DNA of 6,407 nucleotides from JAUNKE01 sp041784625. GTDB lineage: Bacteria > Bacillota > Clostridia > Peptostreptococcales > Filifactoraceae. The translations under genes and the position numbers were made by a program. This document shows positions 1 to 6,318 of this stretch, piece by piece (the first letter of the stretch is position 1; each line of letters opens with the position of its first letter). The notes beneath the pieces were generated by a model that was given only the letters and a program-made list of their open reading frames with translations, was not told the DNA's origin and did not search any database. The stretch spans positions 1 to 6,407 of the forward strand of contig JBHBDS010000147.1 of assembly GCA_041784625.1 (NCBI GenBank), in the 5' to 3' direction.

Positions 1-925
1 AGCGAGAGAAACGCAGGAACAATTGTATGAACGATTGATTGCGCTCGATATTGATCGATTTGAAAATCTCGAAGGACAGGAGAAACTCAATCGATTGCTC
101 GAGCAGCTTCAACTACTCAAAGAAAGAAAACTTTCCGTAGAGCAAATGTCGGAAATTGAACGGAAAGTGTCGATCCATCATGAGCTTATTGCGGAGAAAA
201 ATGGAATCATCAAGAGTCTGCAAGCCAAACTTGGAGACAAAAAAATCAGCGATGAAGAATTTATGACGATTGAAGAAAACAATCAAACGCTACACAAAAA
301 CTTTGAAGAACTCAACAAAAAAGTGATTGGCGAGAGTAAAAAATACCAAGGCGCGCTCGAACAATTTGAGAAACTAAAAGAACTCTACGAAAAAGAAGGA
401 AGAATCGTCAAGCAGTTGGATATGCTCAAGGAGCTCAAACAAGTGCTTGGTGCAAAAAAATTCGTTGAATTTATGGCGATGAAACAACTTGGCTATGTAA
501 CGCTCGAGGCGACGCAAAGATTGTATGACATTACCAATGGGGCATACTCACTCGAAGTCGATGATGATGGGAGCTTCAAAATTCGAGACAACAAAAACGG
601 TGGTGCGCTACGAAATGTCAAGACGCTTTCTGGCGGAGAAACCTTTGTCGTTTCACTGTCGCTTGCGTTGGCTCTCTCGGCACAAATTCAGCTCAAGGGT
701 GTTGCGCCGCTCGAATTGTTCTTCCTTGACGAGGGCTTCGGAACACTCGACGATGAATTGCTCGAAGTCGTGATGGATTCGCTCGAAAAAATTCACCACG
801 ATCGACTCAAAGTAGGAATCATCTCCCATGTGGAGCAGCTCAAGCAACGAATTCCAGTTAAGCTAATGGTAACACCAGCGAAAATGGGCGAGGGCGGAAG
901 TAAAGTGAAGATCGAGTATAGTTAA
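1..925 (+). CDS. sbcC: Exonuclease subunit SbcC, C-terminal part (5' end outside the window)
   Basis: This is the C-terminal half of SbcC, the Rad50-like ATPase that works with the SbcD nuclease to cut DNA hairpins and process blocked DNA ends. The frame is open to the left edge. A TTG at 23 could be read as a start, but in-frame codons continue upstream from base 2, so the gene is cut by the window and is not short. Counting from that TTG, residues 1 to about 145 are a charged, Glu/Lys/Leu-rich coiled coil, the returning arm of the Rad50 rod. The ABC signature LSGGE is at 202-206, the Walker B segment ending FFLDEG at 232-238, the D-loop GTLD at 240-243, and the H-loop SH at 268-269. Walker A and the zinc hook would lie upstream. 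The C-terminal ATPase half looks intact. SbcD is probably encoded further left, which is not visible. The gene ends with TAA and is followed directly by a terminator. Confidence 0.95.
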   Translation, partial: ARETQEQLYERLIALDIDRFENLEGQEKLNRLLEQLQLLKERKLSVEQMSEIERKVSIHHELIAEKNGIIKSLQAKLGDKKISDEEFMTIEENNQTLHKNFEELNKKVIGESKKYQGALEQFEKLKELYEKEGRIVKQLDMLKELKQVLGAKKFVEFMAMKQLGYVTLEATQRLYDITNGAYSLEVDDDGSFKIRDNKNGGALRNVKTLSGGETFVVSLSLALALSAQIQLKGVAPLELFFLDEGFGTLDDELLEVVMDSLEKIHHDRLKVGIISHVEQLKQRIPVKLMVTPAKMGEGGSKVKIEYS

Positions 926-928
926 GCG

Positions 929-965
929 AAAAAAGCACTGAAACAAAACGGTGCTTTTCTTTTTC
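929..965 (+). terminator. Rho-independent terminator after sbcC
   Basis: AAAAGCAC (931-938) pairs with GTGCTTTT (951-958) around a 12-base loop and is followed by a T-rich run to 964. It starts four bases after the sbcC stop codon. The -35 box of the next promoter begins at 966, so sbcC is transcriptionally separated from the TetR operon with no spare sequence between them. Confidence 0.85.
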
Positions 966-995
966 TTGACAAAATGACACAGTGTCATATATTAT
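966..995 (+). promoter_or_regulatory. Sigma-A-type promoter of the TetR/membrane protein operon
   Basis: A perfect TTGACA -35 box lies at 966-971. The -10 box is either TATATT (988-993, 16-base spacer) or TATTAT (990-995, 18-base spacer). I cannot decide between them. The spacer is almost filled by a perfect palindrome, which points to a tightly repressible promoter. Transcription would begin near 1000, just before the AAGGAG at 1003. Confidence 0.8.
974..988. promoter_or_regulatory. Putative TetR-family operator, perfect palindrome
   Basis: ATGACAC-A-GTGTCAT is a perfect 7-base inverted repeat around a single central base. It lies between the -35 and -10 boxes and touches the -10. TetR-family repressors commonly bind such palindromes inside their own promoters, and a TetR-type gene is the first gene downstream. 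Autorepression, relieved by an unknown ligand, is therefore the likely control. The palindrome is seen directly; the binding protein is inferred. Confidence 0.8.
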
Positions 996-1002
996 GATAA
1001 GC

Positions 1003-1026
1003 AAGGAGACGACGCAAAATTGCGTC
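1003..1026 (+). promoter_or_regulatory. Distant Shine-Dalgarno followed by a hairpin in the TetR leader
   Basis: AAGGAG (1003-1008) is the only strong Shine-Dalgarno sequence ahead of the TetR gene, but it ends 28 bases before the ATG at 1037, which is too far for normal initiation. Between them lies GACGCAA-AA-TTGCGTC (1011-1026), which in RNA forms at least a 5-pair stem, GACGC/GCGTC. If folded, it would leave about 12 unpaired bases between the Shine-Dalgarno and the ATG. Alternatives are a second operator in DNA, initiation from the weak GGAAA at 1027-1031, or a non-standard start nearer the AAGGAG. Confidence 0.5.
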
Positions 1027-1036
1027 GGAAAATTTT

Positions 1037-1603
1037 ATGCCAAGTCAAACTTTTTATAAGCTAAAAGAAGAGAAAAGACAGCGTATTGCGCTCGTTCTCA
1101 AGAACGAATTTGAAAATCATCCGTTTTACGAGGCGAATGTGAAGCGTATTGTCGAAGGAGCAGAGATTCCACGCGGAAGTTTTTACCAGTATTTTGAGGA
1201 TTTGTATGATGCGTATTTTCTTGTGCTCAAAGAGTACACAGTGGATATGCATTTACTTTTTGTCGAGCTTATGAAAAAAAATCACGGCGATCTACAGACC
1301 ACACTTTTTGAATATGGCGATGCGATTGCGGACGAGATTTTTGACAAAGGAAGTTATTCTCTTTACAAAAATTACACGCTCTATCTAACCTACGATCTTG
1401 AGCAAAGGGAAGGGACATATCGCAAAGGTCCATCAGATAGCGGCGCGCTAAAAACTTTGGCGGAGAATGATCAGATGGCGTTTCTTCGAGCGGTTGTTCA
1501 CGATTTGATGCAAAGAATGTTTACGAATAATTGGAGCAAAAATATTTTTGTCGAAAAATACAAAATGTATGTGGAATGGATTATAGGAGGAATCAAAATA
1601 TGA
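1037..1603 (+). CDS. TetR/AcrR family transcriptional regulator
   Basis: A 188-residue one-component repressor of usual family length. The N-terminal DNA-binding domain spans about residues 10-60. Its helix-turn-helix is at about 34-53, and the typical TetR stretch GSFYQYFEDLYDAYF occupies 47-61. The rest is a helical ligand-binding and dimerisation domain without a recognisable specificity, so the inducer is unknown. The ATG at 1037 is the only standard start in this frame after the in-frame stop at 998-1000, but its ribosome binding site is odd (see the leader hairpin). The stop overlaps the start of the membrane protein gene by four bases (ATGA), so the two are probably co-translated. The regulator likely represses both genes through the palindrome at 974-988. 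In related Firmicutes, as I recall, TetR-type genes sit beside DUF2871 membrane proteins, which fits this pair. Confidence 0.9.
   Translation: MPSQTFYKLKEEKRQRIALVLKNEFENHPFYEANVKRIVEGAEIPRGSFYQYFEDLYDAYFLVLKEYTVDMHLLFVELMKKNHGDLQTTLFEYGDAIADEIFDKGSYSLYKNYTLYLTYDLEQREGTYRKGPSDSGALKTLAENDQMAFLRAVVHDLMQRMFTNNWSKNIFVEKYKMYVEWIIGGIKI
1585..1602 (+). promoter_or_regulatory. Ribosome binding site fixing the membrane protein start
   Basis: AGGAGG (1585-1590) lies nine bases before an ATG at 1600. The same frame is open from an ATG at 1531, but those 23 extra codons lie inside the TetR gene and have no ribosome binding site. A second ATG follows immediately at 1603. Either would work, and 1600 gives the classic ATGA overlap with the upstream stop. 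Confidence 0.85.
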
Positions 1604-2673
1604 TGGGATTGTTTGAATCGATGTTTGACATTATTTATTTGTCGCTGGTGGTCGCACTGGGTATTCGACTGTTGTTCGAAAAGGATCGGTTGGCAAAAAT
1701 TTTTGGCAGCATGGGCGTTATCCTCGGGTTGGGCGATGCTTTTCATCTTGTGCCACGGATTATGTCGCACATGGCGGAGAATGGCTTTGAGCGTTTTGTG
1801 TTTATTCTATCTTGGGGACAGTTTGTCACGTCGATTACGATGACAATTTTCTATCTGCTGTTCTATAATTTTTACAAAGGACGCACGGGAAAAAGAAGTA
1901 AGCTGCTTGACATTGTCATTTCGACACTGTTTGGGCTGCGCATCGGAGCGTTATTCTTGCCACAAAATGTGTGGGGAACGGGAAATGATCCGCTGTCGAT
2001 TGGGATCATCCGGAATGTCCCTTTTGCGATCATGGGATTCTTGCTTGTGTTTTTATGTCTTAGAGAAAAAGATTCGCTGCTCAAAAAAATGGGCGTGTTG
2101 ATTTTACTCAGCTTTTTGTTCTATATTCCTGTTGTACTGTTCTCGTCGACCTATCCGTGGACAGGAGCGTTTATGTTGCCAAAGACGTTGGCTTATCTGC
2201 TGCTCGTTTATTCGGGCTATCGGGAGTTTGTTTCTGAGCCGAAGAGAATCCATATTCTGCAACAAGGCTATGTATTTTTGATTATGGGACTTGCTGCGGG
2301 CGTGTTCTATCGCGAGTTTACGAAAGCATTCTTTTTTACAGGCAAAACCAGATTAAGTTTTTTGCATTCACATTTGATTTTGCTCGGCTTTGTGCTGTCA
2401 ATTGCGATTTATCTTTTTCTCGAGAGACACAAAGAAAAAGAAAATCTTCTCCGATTCAAAAAACCACTTGCACTTTGGAGCATGGGTCTATTGCTATCAA
2501 TTTGTATGATGTATCTACGAGGCATCCACGATGTGATTGGCGAGGGATACAAAGCGTTTAACGAAGGAATGTTTTCGGGCTTTGCAGGGATAGGGCATAT
2601 TTTGCTCAGCGCTTCGTTGGTGTGGATGAGCCTACTGTTTATCCGATTAGAGAGTGAAAAACAATCGATGTAA
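1600..2673 (+). CDS. Multipass membrane protein, N-terminal HLVPR domain fused to a DUF2871-like domain
   Basis: A 357-residue hydrophobic protein with about ten predicted membrane segments and no signal peptidase site evident. Residues 1 to about 210 resemble an uncharacterised clostridial membrane family. They carry the motif GDAFHLVPR (45-53) and a loop RIGALFLPQNVWG. Residues about 220-352 match my recollection of DUF2871: an opening GYVFLIMGLAAGVFYREFTK, then LSFLHSHLILLGF (His256, His258), RGIHD (His310) and SGFAGIGHILL (His333). The function of both families is unknown. Several histidines inside membrane segments would allow heme or metal binding, but that is inference. The gene follows the TetR gene with a four-base overlap, so it is probably the regulated output of that operon. 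I recall DUF2871 members as usually about 130 residues and separate, so this two-domain form looks like a fusion. Product class is sure; family names are from memory without a search. Confidence 0.85.
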   Translation: MMGLFESMFDIIYLSLVVALGIRLLFEKDRLAKIFGSMGVILGLGDAFHLVPRIMSHMAENGFERFVFILSWGQFVTSITMTIFYLLFYNFYKGRTGKRSKLLDIVISTLFGLRIGALFLPQNVWGTGNDPLSIGIIRNVPFAIMGFLLVFLCLREKDSLLKKMGVLILLSFLFYIPVVLFSSTYPWTGAFMLPKTLAYLLLVYSGYREFVSEPKRIHILQQGYVFLIMGLAAGVFYREFTKAFFFTGKTRLSFLHSHLILLGFVLSIAIYLFLERHKEKENLLRFKKPLALWSMGLLLSICMMYLRGIHDVIGEGYKAFNEGMFSGFAGIGHILLSASLVWMSLLFIRLESEKQSM

Positions 2674-2687
2674 TAGAAGAAAAAAAT

Positions 2688-2707
2688 TTCGAATGAAAAA
2701 ATTCGAA
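2688..2707. repeat. Short inverted repeat in an A-rich spacer
   Basis: TTCGAAT (2688-2694) and ATTCGAA (2701-2707) form a 7-pair stem with a six-base loop, 14 bases after the membrane protein stop. On the plus strand it is not followed by a T-tract. On the minus strand it is followed by a T-run (complement of A2681-2686), so it could be a weak leftward terminator. The stem is AT-rich and short. Confidence 0.4.
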
Positions 2708-2825
2708 TAATGTCGAGATGCTGAAAAAGAATCGAAAGAGTTGAAACAATGTGTACGGAGATGCTTTCGAAAAGTTACAACGAACACTTTGAAACGATTA
2801 AAGCAAAAAAAAAAATAATAGGAGT

Positions 2826-2872
2826 AGCGGCATTGCGAAGCGAGAAATCTTGTTTGGCGATGCCGCTTTTTT
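2826..2872 (+). terminator. Strong rho-independent terminator of the TetR/membrane protein operon
   Basis: AGCGGCATTGC (2826-2836) pairs with GCGATGCCGCT (2857-2867), with one G-T pair. After a G/G mismatch a further weaker stem closes on a four-base loop at 2845-2848. Six T bases follow (2867-2872). It ends the upstream operon about 150 bases after its last stop and insulates the UPF0182 promoter. The 150 bases in between (2674-2825) include an 11-A run at 2805-2815 and no convincing gene. Confidence 0.88.
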
Positions 2873-2903
2873 ATGTGGATTGGTAGAAAAATCCCGATGG
2901 ATA

Positions 2904-2912
2904 TGGTATACT
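2904..2912 (+). promoter_or_regulatory. Extended -10 promoter for the UPF0182 gene
   Basis: TGGTATACT (2904-2912) is an extended -10 element: TG, one base, then TATACT with one mismatch to TATAAT. No good -35 box lies at the usual distance (GTAGAA at 2883 is poor), which is common for extended -10 promoters. The start would be near 2919, giving a leader of about 90 bases before the ATG at 3010. Confidence 0.65.
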
Positions 2913-2933
2913 ATAAATCGTAATTTTATTGAA

Positions 2934-2948
2934 CAAATATTTTATTTG
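2934..2948. repeat. Small inverted repeat in the UPF0182 leader
   Basis: CAAATA-TTT-TATTTG is a 6-base inverted repeat with a three-base spacer, lying just downstream of the expected transcription start. It is in the position of a repressor site, but AT-rich palindromes of this size arise easily by chance. Confidence 0.3.
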
Positions 2949-2997
2949 AGGATTTTCATTTTGGGACATTTGCTTGATATTTCAATTTATCAGGCGC

Positions 2998-3012
2998 AAA
3001 GGAATTATTATG
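2998..3012 (+). promoter_or_regulatory. Ribosome binding site fixing the UPF0182 start
   Basis: AAAGGA (2998-3003) lies six bases before the ATG at 3010. The frame is also open from a TTG at 2974, but that has no ribosome binding site, and the added residues (IFQFIRRKGII) are not needed for the family's N-terminal membrane segment. Confidence 0.8.
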
Positions 3013-5778
3013 TTAAAGAATACAAGTAAAAAAATTCTACTGAGTTCAATCATAACCGTATTAGCAATCATCGTAATATTTTTTGGTTCCATCGTACACT
3101 TTGTAACGGAGGTGCTTTGGTATCGTGAGGTCGGTTATCTTGATACTTATCTCAAAATTTTGTTCTCGAAATTTGTGCTGGCCGTGCCGCTTTTTGTTTT
3201 CATCTTTGTGCTACTTTGGATTTATCTCAAATTCATCCAGAAAAAATACGAGATGGCAGCGGCTGTGGTTCGTGCAGATGAAGAGGGTAAACGTGCGTCG
3301 AGAATTTTTTGTCTCGTCATTTCGGTGATTTCTGGTGCAGTTGCGTACGTGATTTCCAACAACTATTGGATGGAGATTCTAAAGTATCTCAACAAAACAA
3401 ATTTTGGGATCAAAGATCCGATTTTTGGAAAAGAGCTATCGTATTTCATTTTTTCTTTTCCGCTGATTAGCTCGATCTTTAGCTTGGCGGTCAATTTGCT
3501 GATCGTTTTGGCGATCATTACGGTCGCATATTTTTTGATTTTGTACATGAGCAATCCGCCGATGGTGGATGAAGATATGAAAGTTTTTGGGAGTATTTTT
3601 GACAAGGATAAGCGAAAACTTGCACTCCAAAAAATTGGACGGATCCTTTCGACGCTATTGATGATTGTTGGGGCGTTGCTCTTTATCGTTTTAGCCATCA
3701 AATTCTATCTGGATTCTTTCAAATTGTTGTATTCAGAGCGTGGGGCAGTGTTTGGCGCAGGATACACAGACGTGCATGTGACGATGTGGATGAATCGCAT
3801 CCGTTCGGTGGCGTCGGTGATCATCGCTATTTTGCTTCTCGTTGGTCTCAAAGGAAAAAGTCGCCAGAAAATTTTTGTCGCTGGACTTTCGATGTTGCTC
3901 GCAACAGCGCTTCTCAGCAATGGGATTGAAGCCGGAGTACAGATGGTGCGTGTCAGTCCGAATGAATTGATGATGGAGCGCCCGTTTATCGAGCACAGCA
4001 TCAAATACACCAATCTGGCGTATGGGCTGGATAAAATTCAGATCAAAGACTTTCGTGTTGAACAAAATTTGACCAAGGAAGATATTCAAGCAAATCTTGA
4101 AACGCTTGCAAATGTTCCAATCAATGACGAACGACCTGCGCTTGAAGCGTTTAATCAGTTGCAAGGCTTCCGTGGATATTATCGATTCTATGATGTGGAT
4201 ATCGATCGCTATATGATTGACGGCGAGATTCAGCAAATTTTTCTTTCAGCGAGAGAACTCGACAAAGAAAAATTGGATCAAAATGCTCAGTCTTGGATCA
4301 ACACCAAGTTAAAATATACGCATGGTTATGGACTGGCTGCAGCGCCAGCGAGTCGTGTGAATCGTGCGGGGCAACCAGACATGGTGGTGCAGGATATGCC
4401 AGTCACTTCGTCTCTGGATGCACTCAAAGTGACAAGACCACAGATCTATTTTGGCGAGCTCACCAATGATTATGTCGTTGTCGAAACAGCGGAAGATGAA
4501 TTTGACTATCCAAAGGGCGACAGCAATGAGATGAACGAGTATGAGGGCGATGCAGGAGTAAAATTGAATTTTCTCAATCGAATTTTGTATGCCATCAAAT
4601 ACAATGACTTTAAGCTACTCATTTCTTCGAGTATCAATTCGGATTCTCGAATTTTGACAAACCGAAATGTAGTAGCAAGAGTAAAAAAAATCGCGCCATT
4701 TTTGACATTTGAAGAAGACGCCTATGCGATTGTCGTCGATGGCAGAATTTATTTTGTGATTGATGGGTATACAACGAGCAAATTCTATCCGTACTCGCAG
4801 CCTTTTAACGAATACGGTGACAACTATATCCGCAATTCCGTCAAAGCGATTGTCGATGCCTATCATGGTAAAGTCGAATTTTATATGTCGGATGCGGAGG
4901 ATCCAATCATTCAAACGTACAGCAAAATATTTGGAAAAATGTTTTTGCCGATGGAGCAAATACCATCCGAGATTCGTGCGCATATGCGTTATCCAATGGT
5001 GATGTTTGATGTCGTGAGCAAAATGTATCAAACCTTCCATGCGACGGATCCAAATATTTTTTATAATCGTGAAGACCAATGGGCAACCCCAACCGAGACT
5101 TATCACGACAACGAAGTGGTAATGAATCCACTCTACTTCACCTACAAATTGCCAGATGAAGAAAAGGCGGAGTTCTTGCTCAGCATTCCATTTACGCCAC
5201 GAGCAAAACAAACGCTCACGGCATTTTTGGTAGCAAGGAATGATGGAGAGCATTACGGCGAATTGGTGCTCTATCGATTCCCAAAAGATCAATCGATCAT
5301 TGGGCCGCAACAAATCGAAGCGCAAATCAGCAACAATGACGTGATTTCTCGAGATCTTTCGCTGTGGAATTCACAGGGGTCAGAGGTTATTCGTGGACAT
5401 GTACTCACGATTCCGCTCGAGAACTCGATTCTTTACATCGAGCCACTGTACATTCGAGCTAGTTCGACAACGGCGATTCCAGAGGTAAAACGAATCATTG
5501 TTGCATACAATAGCAATATTGTGATGGCAGAAAATCTCGAACTCGCTCTGGAAAAAATCTTCGGCAAAATTTGGGATACAAGTGAACAAGATGAAAGCCA
5601 AGAACAAGGAACGCTGCCAATCGACATTAGCGAGTTTGATGGCGATGTAATGGCGTCCGTGCAAAGAGCAAACGAATTGTACGAAGAAGCACAGGCAGCA
5701 CTCAAAGAAGGATCCCTCAGCGAGTATGAACGATTGATCAACGAGCTGGGAGTCATATTAAAACAGATCATTGAATAA
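3010..5778 (+). CDS. UPF0182 (COG1615) family large membrane protein
   Basis: A 922-residue protein, full length for the family, whose biochemical function is unknown. Seven membrane segments can be read at about residues 10-35, 48-70, 95-115, 148-180 (possibly two), 210-232, 265-283 and 290-308. A large soluble region follows, probably outside the cell. Family hallmarks include WYREVGY at 37-43, DPIFGKELSYFIF, YSERGAVFGAGYTDV around Arg244, and PNELMMERPFI at 317-327. Near the end are PFTP (727-730) and FPKDQSIIGPQQIEAQI from Phe757. The last 65 residues are an acidic, partly coiled tail. It has its own promoter and sits between two terminators, so it is not obviously tied to the TetR operon. 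A ribosome binding site and ATG follow its stop within about ten bases, so it was probably followed by another gene in the same transcript. Confidence 0.93.
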   Translation: MLKNTSKKILLSSIITVLAIIVIFFGSIVHFVTEVLWYREVGYLDTYLKILFSKFVLAVPLFVFIFVLLWIYLKFIQKKYEMAAAVVRADEEGKRASRIFCLVISVISGAVAYVISNNYWMEILKYLNKTNFGIKDPIFGKELSYFIFSFPLISSIFSLAVNLLIVLAIITVAYFLILYMSNPPMVDEDMKVFGSIFDKDKRKLALQKIGRILSTLLMIVGALLFIVLAIKFYLDSFKLLYSERGAVFGAGYTDVHVTMWMNRIRSVASVIIAILLLVGLKGKSRQKIFVAGLSMLLATALLSNGIEAGVQMVRVSPNELMMERPFIEHSIKYTNLAYGLDKIQIKDFRVEQNLTKEDIQANLETLANVPINDERPALEAFNQLQGFRGYYRFYDVDIDRYMIDGEIQQIFLSARELDKEKLDQNAQSWINTKLKYTHGYGLAAAPASRVNRAGQPDMVVQDMPVTSSLDALKVTRPQIYFGELTNDYVVVETAEDEFDYPKGDSNEMNEYEGDAGVKLNFLNRILYAIKYNDFKLLISSSINSDSRILTNRNVVARVKKIAPFLTFEEDAYAIVVDGRIYFVIDGYTTSKFYPYSQPFNEYGDNYIRNSVKAIVDAYHGKVEFYMSDAEDPIIQTYSKIFGKMFLPMEQIPSEIRAHMRYPMVMFDVVSKMYQTFHATDPNIFYNREDQWATPTETYHDNEVVMNPLYFTYKLPDEEKAEFLLSIPFTPRAKQTLTAFLVARNDGEHYGELVLYRFPKDQSIIGPQQIEAQISNNDVISRDLSLWNSQGSEVIRGHVLTIPLENSILYIEPLYIRASSTTAIPEVKRIIVAYNSNIVMAENLELALEKIFGKIWDTSEQDESQEQGTLPIDISEFDGDVMASVQRANELYEEAQAALKEGSLSEYERLINELGVILKQIIE

Positions 5779-5788
5779 TGGAGGATTT

Positions 5789-5863
5789 ATGCAAAAAATT
5801 GGAATATTTGAGCGTGATTATTCCGTTGTGTGGCGTAATTTAGAAATATCAATGAGTTTGTAG
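5789..5863 (+). pseudogene. Possible cut-off start of a MurI- or NadD-like gene (24-codon frame)
   Basis: Two bases after the UPF0182 stop comes GGAGG (5780-5784), followed four bases later by ATG. The frame reads MQKIGIFERDYSVVWRNLEI and ends at a TAG. The first seven residues are what one sees at the start of glutamate racemase (usually continuing DSG) or of nicotinate-nucleotide adenylyltransferase (usually continuing GGTF). The rest matches neither. One reading is that an integrated element interrupted the third gene of this transcript just after codon 7. The other is a genuine small peptide or chance. The ribosome binding site and placement are seen; the gene identity rests on seven residues and is weak. 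Confidence 0.4.
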
Positions 5864-5870
5864 ATTGTTG

Positions 5871-5876
5871 TATAAT
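5871..5876 (+). promoter_or_regulatory. Isolated consensus -10 box
   Basis: A perfect TATAAT at 5871-5876, but with no recognisable -35 box 15-19 bases upstream. Any transcript would run only about 55 bases through the paired repeats before reaching the terminator at 5911. It may be chance in AT-rich sequence. Confidence 0.3.
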
Positions 5877-5882
5877 GATAGA

Positions 5883-5903
5883 GTACTAAAAGCGTACTAA
5901 AAA
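5883..5903. repeat. Tandem GTACTAAAA repeats spaced by 11 bases
   Basis: GTACTAAAA occurs at 5883-5891 and again at 5894-5902, start to start 11 bases, about one helical turn, so both copies face the same side of the DNA. Such phased repeats suit a protein-binding site, for example recombinase arm sites or a regulator site near an element end. They lie between the cut-off frame and the first phage-type gene. Function is not shown. Confidence 0.5.
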
Positions 5904-5910
5904 TAAAAAT

Positions 5911-5939
5911 GGAGCTGGTTTATTTGCTAGCTCCTTTTT
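5911..5939. terminator. Bidirectional terminator between converging genes
   Basis: GGAGCT (5911-5916) pairs with AGCTCC (5929-5934), extended on the plus strand by a G-T and a G-C pair around an 8-base loop. TTTTT follows on the plus strand (5935-5939). On the minus strand the stem is followed by ATTTTTATTTTT (5910 down to 5899). It can end rightward transcripts from the UPF0182 side and the leftward phage-type gene. The stop codon of that gene (5927-5929) lies within the hairpin. Confidence 0.8.
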
Positions 5940-6292
5940 AGATATTGCCTATATTTTCGATAGACTGCCGTATGATCATAGCCCATTATGTCGCCAATTT
6001 TACGCCAATCTAATTTCTTTTCGTGCCGTAGGTGGAAAATGGTTTTTATCTCTGGGTCGGTTATGCTATCGAGAAATAAATATATTTCGTCTCGCAATCC
6101 GATAAGCCTATTTTTACTTCTCGTTAGAATAGATTCCAACTCCTTAAATCCTGCTTTAATCTCTGCAGCGTTTAGAAGTATATTTTTTTGTTCAAAATCT
6201 GCAATTAATGTTGCAAAATACTTAATTTCTCGCTCGTACCCATCTATCATACTTTCGATATGGGGCAAGTCCATAATTTGTTTTTCGGTCAT
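5927..6292 (-). CDS. Small phage-type regulator with sigma-70 region 4-like helix-turn-helix
   Basis: A 121-residue protein. Residues 10-75 are charged and helical, probably coiled coil. From about residue 77 the sequence DPEIKTIFHLRHEKKLDWRK followed by IGDIMGYDHTAVYRKYRQYL forms a region-4-like helix-turn-helix (about 90-116). This layout is typical of phage-encoded RinA/ArpU/DUF1492-like regulators that switch on late genes. I chose the ATG at 6292 because GGTGG (6298-6302) lies five bases upstream. The frame is open further to a TTG at 6388 and to the window edge, but those codons cross a terminator hairpin and carry no recognisable domain. ATG at 6304 is another option. Sampled 60-base stretches here are about 28-37% GC, lower than UPF0182 gene stretches. 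It lies head-on to the UPF0182 transcript, consistent with an integrated element. Confidence 0.72.
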   Translation of the reverse strand: MTEKQIMDLPHIESMIDGYEREIKYFATLIADFEQKNILLNAAEIKAGFKELESILTRSKNRLIGLRDEIYLFLDSITDPEIKTIFHLRHEKKLDWRKIGDIMGYDHTAVYRKYRQYLKRS

Positions 6293-6318
6293 ATTATCCA
6301 CCATTTCAAATTGAGAAT

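Noticed and set aside
23..25. TTG as the true start of the SbcC gene
   Set aside because: The frame continues upstream to the window edge and the ATPase N-terminal half is missing, so this is an internal codon.
2749..2886. 45-codon frame starting MCTEMLSKSY
   Set aside because: It runs straight through the strong terminator at 2826-2872, lacks a ribosome binding site and has no recognisable composition or motif.
3733..4236. Minus-strand frame of 167 codons
   Set aside because: An antisense shadow of the UPF0182 gene, overlapping a well-matched family region.
4615..5325. Long minus-strand frame of 236 codons
   Set aside because: It lies wholly inside the UPF0182 gene, resembles no family, has a basic and aromatic-rich composition typical of an antisense shadow, and lacks a ribosome binding site.
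5909..5941. Ten-codon frame MELVYLLAPF
   Set aside because: It lies inside the terminator hairpin, and length and context give no support.
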